Assembly (NCBI GenBank): GCA_916613615.1
Contig: OU744724.1
Span: forward strand, 47,110,500 to 47,174,499
Length of the DNA stretch: 64,000 nucleotides
Reading direction: 5' to 3'
Origin: Steromphala cineraria
Lineage: Eukaryota > Mollusca > Gastropoda > Trochida > Trochidae
Below, piece by piece: positions 56,985 through 64,000 of the stretch (positions are counted from its first letter, which is position 1; every line of letters begins with the position of its first letter). A program made the translations under genes and the position numbers. The notes beneath the pieces were generated by a model. It was not told the origin of the DNA. It ran no database searches and saw only the letters and a program-made list of their open reading frames with translations.

Positions 56985-59816
56985 AGTCAAAGGATGTTTA
57001 TTGTATGTGAGGCCTCAGGCCCATATACATTGGGTTACATGTTGTATAATTCCAACATTAAATTATAAAGTATTCAGGTTCATATTTGTTTTAACAGTTC
57101 ATCTCTTAGAGACATGGCATAGGTTACATATTGTGAAAGCTTAAAAATTATTGAACAATCATCAGTTGACAAAATTTTTCTAAACGCTACGATAGAAGTC
57201 GTAGAAAGATAATAAACAGGTATATACTGTTTACGCAAATCTTCAAGTTGTTGGCAAACAAATAAAAAGTGTAATTCGTTTTCGATGCCATTTTTACATA
57301 ATGGGCATATTCTATTGTTTCTCTCAATCGACTTACGTCTACCTTCATTAATCATTAAGTTTGATAGTCCTAATCTAAATCGGATTAATGAACACCTCAT
57401 CTTCTTAGAAGTTAAGTGCAGTAAATATTTTTCGGGTTGGAGAAGGGTTTTAAAAATCCGATATGAATCATATCGCGAGCTAGTGTCTAATGTCGACACT
57501 TTATAGGCTTTTTTAGGTAATCTATTTTCGTGCATACATATTATTTTCAACCAAAATTTCAAACATCTAATATAAGAATTTATATATAATGGGAATCTAC
57601 CGCATTCTCCGTAAACCATACATGTTGGGGTTTGCTGACCAACGCAAAGAAATTTTTTACAAGCCAATAAATGTATCTTTTCGATGCATTCAAAACGTTG
57701 GAGTCCCCATAACTCTGAGCTATAAAGTAAAATTGGTTTGATTTGAGAATCAAACAGCTTAAAAAATATCTTTGGAGTCAAAACACCAAAGTTATGCATA
57801 ATTGATAACATACTGATTGATGCTTTCTTTCCCTTTAAGGCTAAATTGTCAAGAGATTTTTTCAAATTTGCTGTTGTGTTAAACATAAATCCCAAATACG
57901 TATATTTATTTCTAACAATCACTGGGTGATTATCATAAAACCATTTTTCATTCCTTGATACTGGACCACCTTTTCTTAAAATAACAATGTTTGTTTTTTC
58001 GAGATTAACAGATAGCTTATATGTTTTGGAGTAGCGTTCTAAAATATTCAACTGGTTTTGTAGCCCAACCACAGATTCTGATATAAGAACAACATCATCA
58101 GCAAATAACAATATAAACATCTCTAATAAATCTGGAAACATCTGGACACCATGTTTTCCATTTGCAACAATATCGTGATAAAGATCATTTATGAAGAAAG
58201 AAAAAAGAATAGGGCTGAGAACACAACCTTGTCTCAATCCTAATTGGCAATCAAAGAAATCAGTCATATGGTCACCACAACGAACACAAGCTTTAACATT
58301 TGTATACATTGATTTCAACATCGTGATCATCTTTCCCTTCATGCCTAAATTGTTTATACAGAACCATAGTTTTGATCGATCAACAGAATCGAAAGCCTTC
58401 TTGAAATCTACAAATGCAACATATAACTTACGCTTACGTCGAGATAAGGATTTGCAAACAGTGAAAATATGTGGTCTGATGTTGAATAGTGTTTTCTAAA
58501 ACCAGCTTGCGATTCGGGGATAATATTAATTGTATTCGACCACTTAGAAAGTCGATTATTTAGGATAGTGTTGAACACTTTACCCAATATACTCATGAGG
58601 GAAATACCTCTATAATTATCAGGGTTTGTGCGATCTCCTTTCTTGTGTATAGGGATAATAACTGACATTGCCCAATTGCTTGGAAAAATACCCCTCTCAA
58701 AAAGTTTATTGAAACACTTATTCAAGAATGGCATTATTAAAAGATGTGAGGATTTCAACATTTCAACAACTACTTGGTCTAAACCAGCTGATTTTCCGTT
58801 TTGTAAGTGAAACAACGCTTCAGATATCTCTTGATCAGTTATAGATGAATTAAGAAGTAGTGCTTCCGGGTCTGCCGAATCATCCAATATGATTGAATCA
58901 TTTCCAAAATCGCTGTCAATAAGAGAATCACTTAAAACTAAATCATTTCTAAAAACCTGTTTGAAATGAGTAAGCCATGTAGCTTCGGCAATATAATTGC
59001 TCTGGGATGGTTTATTCTTAAATTTTCGAATTTGTTTCCAAACTTTAGATGGGGAACTACTTGCCTTGCATAATAGCTCTACATTTCGTTTACAAATGTC
59101 TGATTTATAACTCCGACAACAACTTTTGTATCTGTTTCTCTCTTTACAGTATAATCTTCTATCATATTCCTTGCGATATTTTCTGTATTTCCGTAGTGAT
59201 TTTTGTGCTGCTTTACGCGCCAACTTACACTCAGCATTCAATGGTATCCTTGTCCTTTCACATGGTTTCATAACACGTTTTTTCATACAATTAGCAGAAT
59301 CTACAATCATGCATACAAAATCATCTATTGCCTCTTCCACATTATTCTCGATTTTAACAAAGACTGATTGAATACTAAACCTCAATTTCGTTTCCAGTGC
59401 CTCCAAGAAGTTGTGACGAAAAGCATCGTTCCATATGATCTTTTCAGATGAGTGCCTTAACGATGGGTTGGAAGTATTCATTGCAGGAAATTTGCATGTT
59501 AGTTCAAGTGGAAAATGGTCAGATTCTAATTGGTCACCTATGATCAAACTATTTATATATTGGAAAAAATCGGCCGAAGAGATAAAATAGTCATTTACAC
59601 TACTGCCTTGTTGTCCTATGAAAGTAAACTCACCAAGGTTGTCTCCAAAAACTCGACCATTAACTATGAAAAGCTGAAAGGCATAACATATGTCAATTAG
59701 GAATTGTCCGAACTTATTAATTATAGAGTCATGTGAATGTCTATTTTCTACTGAAATATCATCATCATCAACTATATCAATGCTTACATAACTATCATTA
59801 TCGCAAGTAATGTATA
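56985..59816 (-). pseudogene. 5'-truncated LINE: endonuclease end, RT, Cys knuckle
   Basis: On the minus strand the copy starts inside the endonuclease/exonuclease/phosphatase domain: ..GQQGSSVNDYF and the catalytic SDHFPLEL near its end. The RT follows: SAGLDQVVVEML, IIPIHKKGDRTNPDNYRGIS and, after a frameshift between ~58440 and 58342, LRQGCVLSPILFSFF and the catalytic FADDVVL (~58095-58115). The C-terminus has CPLCKNG..HFLFVC and SLRDELLKQ. A 3' UTR with GGGCCTGAGGCCTC and CAATAAA follows. A 12-bp target duplication gives exact borders and shows that the N-terminal endonuclease was lost at insertion. Same family as 2480-2998. Clade not assigned. Confidence 0.9.
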
Positions 59817-59828
59817 TAGTAAAAGTCA
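59817..59828. repeat. LINE target-site duplication, right
   Basis: Identical to 56973-56984. The ORF's first six codons (59838-59820, minus) therefore derive from flanking DNA. Confidence 0.88.
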
Positions 59829-60394
59829 TATGACACACTTCCTCGGGTAATAATTTATTTTTTTACCGATTCTATTCCATTTTACCATCTTAGAAATATC
59901 CAAAGAACAGGCAGCTTCCCTTGCGCGGCCGGCTACGGAGACGTCACGAACAATGATGTTATGACGTCACAGGCGAAAAGATACGGGAACTCGCGCTATA
60001 ACAATCGTTGCTAAGCAAAAGTGAAATGTGCACTAGTGCTCATATTGAAAATACGTCACCACTTATTTCCAACCATATGGGTAATAAATAACAATTCTTG
60101 AGGTTTGTATTAAGAGTGGCCCAACTTTTTCACAAAAAGTAAAAAATAGAGTGGGCATGGCACATTTTCAAAGTCCTGAATTTTGGCTATTCTTCATTTA
60201 CCTTCAAAATTACTTTAATTCTGTCTATGATACACCTAAGTAAGACCATTACACCAAAAAATAAGTTGTTGTCAATTAGAAAATTGTTTGTTGTGCCCCC
60301 TACTAATGTTAGTGTTAGATTGTCCAACTACTGGGGTATTTTCTGTAAATTAAATACATGGGCACCTTTTGCAAGGGCTATCAGTTGATCTTTA
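59829..60394. promoter_or_regulatory. Non-coding DNA with two CRE-like sites
   Basis: A relatively GC-rich island (59925-60000) contains GACGTCAC at 59940-59947 and a full TGACGTCA palindrome at 59962-59969, the consensus for CREB/ATF factors. No transcript or ORF can be tied to it. The rest, to 60394, is AT-rich without features. Confidence 0.35.
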
Positions 60395-60600
60395 AGATAA
60401 GATAAGATAAGATAAGATAAAGCTTTATTATCCCGAGGGAAATTTGTTTTACACGGTTGAACAAGTCATATAAAACACGCATACAAACACAAACAACAAA
60501 GACAAATAAGCTCATAAACATGTAAATGGTTACTAAAACAGCTGGCAGAAGCGAACAAATAAAACCATAAATATGTATTAAATTTTTAACCTACCTAACT
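60395..60600 (-). mobile_element. LINE 3' tail with (TTATC)n
   Basis: On the minus strand: AACAAATTTCCCTCGGGATAA, then TAAAGC and (TTATC)n. This resembles the 3' UTR and pentanucleotide tail of CR1/L2-like LINEs. No coding part is retained. Confidence 0.5.
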
Positions 60601-61600
60601 TAGTATATGCCACTCACATTTCTCACGAGAGACAGAGGTTTACCGCGAAATTCATCGTGCTTACCGGATGGGCTGCCCCCAGCCCACTGCGCATGAGCGG
60701 GAAACCGGAATCCTGGGTAAAATTCGTGTCTTACTTTCTTTCTCTCTTTCCGAGATCGCATGTATTTTCGTCTTGCTTATCGTTTTCTTCTACGGTTGGT
60801 TTTTCTGGTCTTTTTCCTTCCTTTCCTTCCGTCATTATCCTTTTGCTGCCCCCATCGCTTCTAATGTATCGATGTTTCCATCTAATTTCGCTTTTCGCGA
60901 TCTTTTTGCACTTGGTGATTTTGCTATGTCCGTGGCCTCTCGCCATGTTACGTACCTTGCATGTTCTATTTCACTTGGAAATACCTTCTTGGGGGTCGAT
61001 CTGCTTGTTTTCGCACCCCCTTCCTCCTTTTCCCTCTTGTTTTTCCATCTACGTGGGCTGGCTTTGTTGACCTGCTTTTCTGCACGTCCGCATTCCTGCT
61101 TACGTCACATCTACCTTTGGTCTGGTCCAAAGACTATGGCTGCCTGTTTTTGCCATCTAAAAACTCGTTTTGCTTTATAATCACTTTCTAAGTATTTCTA
61201 TGCATTACTTCCATCAGCTTATTTCCCCTTGCATATAAAAATAACAATATATCTTAATATATTTTATTTTCTATATCTTTTCATCAAAAAATTTCATAAA
61301 ATTTTTTTCAATCACAAATTAATATATATCATAATCACTTATTCCTATATATTAATTTCATATTACATATTCCATCCAATGCATTTCATTTTTGCATTTA
61401 CTCTTTATTAAATAACCTTGTAATAATAATTTTTTCTCCAAAATTATTCCATTACATCTTATTTAATTTTCTACGGCAACCCTTTCGGGACATAAATTTT
61501 CCCCTTTTGCTTGCCCCTTAAAGGGGCACGCTCTTAAAAATTTCAAAAACTTTTTATTCTTTGCCGTAATGTTTGCCCATATTTTGGCATGCTCTGTTTC
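60601..61600. other. Pyrimidine-rich stretch followed by AT-rich DNA
   Basis: 60730-61180 is T/C-rich on the + strand, so two overlapping frames (60657-61070 and 60668-61180) stay open and read as Phe/Leu/Ser-rich, membrane-like text. With two frames open at once and no domain, I do not call a gene. 61200-61480 is very AT-rich. 'cttaaaggggcac' near 61525 resembles a short inverted phrase. Confidence 0.45.
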
Positions 61601-61614
61601 CTATGTTACAGTCT

Positions 61615-61800
61615 TCATGCCAGGGTCTTTTGGTGTCCTTTGTCGCTTTTTCTAGTCGGCCAAGGATCCCCACCTCCGGTTTCCCGACTGTCTCCCCTGG
61701 GTCTGCCTAGTGGACGACCGTTGTGACGAGTGCTGCAACCTCTCCCTCCCTGACGTCAAGAGCTTCGTCTCCGCTCGCAGGAAGAGACTCACCCATATCA
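61615..61800 (+). pseudogene. Cys-rich gag-like remnant
   Basis: After a 'ttacag' 3'-splice-like site, an ATG (61618) opens MPGSFGVLCRFF, then a TAG, then in the same frame PDCLPWVCLVDDRCDECC and VKSFVSARRKRL. The Cys spacing and basic end recall the N-terminal Cys-rich segment of gag-like ORFs in DIRS and related elements; this is only a resemblance. A related segment (GGCATGCTCTGCTTTCTTACAG, altered downstream) recurs at 62050-62130. Confidence 0.35.
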
Positions 61801-62039
61801 TATTACTATTACATTCTATTATATATATTTTTAATTACTAATTATAAATATATTAATTTTTTTTTTCTTAACAAAATATATAATATATAATAAATTTTTT
61901 AATTCTTTTAAAATTTATATTATATTTTATTCTTATCATTGGCAAGCTTTTTCCTTCTTCCATAATTTATTTCCCCATAATTTATAAATTTGGGTATTTA
62001 TTTTATAACCTTTTTATTAAAATAAAAATAAAAAGCTTG
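61801..62039. other. Very AT-rich spacer
   Basis: Nearly pure A/T between two GC-rich segments. No feature seen. Confidence 0.5.
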
Positions 62040-62750
62040 CTTTGCCCACACCCTGGCATGCTCTGCTTTCTTACAGTTCCTGCTAGATTTTTGTGTGGCT
62101 TGTTCTGTCCTAGTCGGCAAGGACCCCTCCGGATCCAGTTGCCCCTCGGACCCTTCCTGCCAGGTGTTCTTTCCTGCCTTGTGGGTTTCCTCAGGTTGCT
62201 CCTCCAGGGCTACAGCCTGGACCAGCGCCCTGACCAGTGGCAGAACTAGTACCAGCACTCTGAGTTCTCTGCACCCTGAGCTACGTCTGACCAGCTCCTT
62301 CACTCTGAGTACTCTGTACTCTGAGCTACGTCTGGACCAGGACCTGCATCGGGACTAACGCCAGGAGCAGCGCTTCGTCTGGACCAGCACCTGGACCAGC
62401 GCCCTGTCCTCTGTACTCTGACCTACGTCTGAGCAGCTCCTGCACTCTGAGTACTCTGTACTCTGAGCTACGTCTGAACCTGAATCGGCACCAGCGCCAG
62501 GACCAGCGCCAGGACCAGCGCTAGGAGCAGCGCCAGGACCAGCACTAGGAGCAGCGCCAGGACCAGCACTAGGAGCAGCGCCAGGACCAGCACTAGGAGC
62601 AGAGGGTCCAGCGCCTGGGCCAGCACTCTGAGCACTACGTACTCTGAGCTACGTCCGTCTCATCGTCAGCAGCAGCGTCAGGAGCAGCGCTAGGACCAGT
62701 ACCGGCTCTCTAGTTGTCCTGGGACTACACCTAGCCTAGCGCCGGCGCTT
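62040..62750 (+). repeat. GC-rich short-repeat region (GACCAGCGCC family)
   Basis: It begins with the second copy of the Cys-rich remnant's leader. Then come repeats of CTCTGAGTACTCTGTACTCTG (three places, 62297-62465) and a 24-bp unit GCGCCAGGACCAGCACTAGG (about six copies, 62490-62610). These are the building blocks of the following satellite. Confidence 0.7.
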
Positions 62751-63900
62751 CACCAGCGCCGCCGCCAGTATCCTGTCCTATCCTGGCCTACCCTGGCATA
62801 TCTTTGAGCTTCATTTTGACCAGTGCCGACGCCACTTCCGGCGCCGGCGCCAACCATTGGACCAGCACCAGTATCCTGTCCTGTCCTGTCATAGCTTTGA
62901 GCTTCACTCTGACCAGCCCCGGCGCCACTTCAGGCGCCGGCGCCAACCATTGGACCAGCGCCAGTATCCTGTCCTGTCCTGTCATATCTTGGAGCTTCAC
63001 TTTGACCAGCGCCGGCGCCACTTCCGGCGCCGCCGCCAACCATTGGACCAGCGGCAGTATCCTGTCCAATCCTGTCTTATCCTTGAGCTTCACTCTGACT
63101 AGCGCCAGCGCCACTTCCGGCGCCAGCGCCAACCATTGGACCAGCGGTAGTATCCTGTCCATTCCGGCCTTATCTTTGGGCTTCACTTTGACCAGCGCCA
63201 GCGCCACTTCCGGCGCCGGCGCCAACCATTGGACCAGCGGCAGTATCCTGTCCAATCCGGCCTTATTCTTTGAGCTTCACTTTGACCAGCGCCGGCGTCA
63301 CTTCCGTCGCCGGCGCCAACCATTGGACCAGCGGCATATCCTGTCCAATCCGGCCTCATTCTTTGAGCTGCACTTTGTCCAGCGCCGGCGTCACTTCCGA
63401 CGTCGGCGCCAACTATTGGACCAGCGGCAGTATCCTGTCCAATACTGTCTTATCTTGGAGCTTCACTTTGACCAGCGCCGGCGCCACTTCCGGCGCCGGC
63501 GCCAACCATTGGACCAGCGGTAGTATCCTGTCCTACCCTGTCTTATCTTTGAGCTTCACCTTGACCAGCGCTGGCGCCAACCATTGGGCCAGCGCCAGTA
63601 TCCTGTCCTACCCTGTATCTTCTTTGAGCTTCACCTGGACCAGCGCCGGCGCCACTGCCGGCGCCGACGCCAACCATTGCACCAGGGCCATCGTACAGCG
63701 TTTCCTGTCCTATCCTGTCTTATCTTGGAGCTTCACCTAGTTCAGCGCCGGCGCCATTACCGGCACCGGTGCCAACACTTTGGCCAGCGCCAGGACCTAG
63801 CTGCGCTGTCTTTGATATTCGCTTAGACCAGCGCCGGCGCCATCACAGGCGCTGGCGCCAACACTTGGACCTTTGCCAGGGCCTTTGCAGGACTACCGCC
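62751..63900. repeat. 93-bp satellite with GC palindrome, ~12 copies
   Basis: 'GAGCTTCACTTTGACCAGCG' starts recur at 62806, 62899, 62992, 63085, 63178, 63272, 63365, 63458 and 63551, a strict 93-bp period (one 94), then at shorter or longer intervals (63626, 63728). Many units contain GGCGCCACTTCCGGCGCC, whose arms pair perfectly. Since 93 is 31 codons, several frames stay open, including 63255-62788 (minus) and 62804-63523 (+). The resulting 31-residue protein repeats are probably a by-product of the period. Confidence 0.88.
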
Positions 63901-64000
63901 TACTCTGACCGGACTCCGAGCTACGCTGTGCCACCTCCTTCGTCCTGACCATGACCTTCTGACAACACCAATGCCAGTACTCTGAGTTACTCTGAGTTAC

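Noticed and set aside
60657..61180. Membrane-protein gene from two long frames
   Set aside because: Both frames are open only because the strand is pyrimidine-rich. There is no domain, and two overlapping frames are equally open.
62788..63523. Repeat-protein genes on both strands of the satellite
   Set aside because: A 93-bp period without stops keeps several frames open automatically. There is no start, splice or expression evidence.

Overview
The window looks like animal nuclear DNA, most likely from a marine invertebrate and probably a bivalve mollusc. It has a low-GC background, no bacterial-type gene spacing, and interspersed repeats with (GTCC)n tracts and AGCTCATC or AGCTCAC ends of the kind common in bivalve genomes. 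I found no host protein-coding gene, rRNA, tRNA or CRISPR array that I can support. Almost everything recognisable is transposable-element (TE) derived, and most coding regions are broken. The species is not determined.

Layout. 1-8.3 kb: low-complexity DNA, a tandem-monomer repeat interrupted by a 5'-truncated LINE tail (2480-2998), and two copies of a Helentron-like non-autonomous element (3128-4118 and 7030-8298). 9.3-10.5 kb: a broken LINE reverse transcriptase fragment ending in (ATT)n. 11.66-21.2 kb: a tandem-monomer element split by a nearly complete DIRS-type tyrosine-recombinase retrotransposon (11900-19241). That DIRS element carries an L1/Tx1-like LINE (13314-15670) with a perfect 14-bp target duplication. 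22.8-30 kb: another hairpin-ended repeat, a 3.5-kb terminal-inverted-repeat (TIR) element (23708-27221), minisatellites and a reversed tandem-monomer repeat.

30.0-54.0 kb: a second, opposite-oriented copy of the TIR element. It is split by a 22.5-kb Ty3-like LTR retrotransposon on the minus strand (31348-53832, 4-bp target duplication TAAG). The Ty3 element has degenerate protease, RT, RNase H and integrase coding, no visible gag, a K/Q/N-rich tail and a chromodomain-like motif. Part of it is amplified in tandem: four blocks joined by three identical junctions. Younger elements sit inside it: a SINE-like retroposon, hairpin-ended elements with AAT tails, a solo LTR, and a 2.1-kb element holding about a dozen copies of a 14-bp motif.

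54.3-60.6 kb: further tandem-monomer repeats and a 5'-truncated LINE (56985-59816, 12-bp target duplication). 60.6-64 kb: a pyrimidine-rich stretch, a Cys-rich gag-like remnant, and a GC-rich 93-bp satellite whose monomers carry a strong palindrome.

How it fits together. The window is a nest of mobile elements from which insertion order can be read. Several non-autonomous families share one architecture: subterminal inverted repeats plus hairpins and AT-rich junctions. No intact autonomous transposase, Rep/helicase or retroelement is seen, so any mobility would have to be supplied from elsewhere in the genome.
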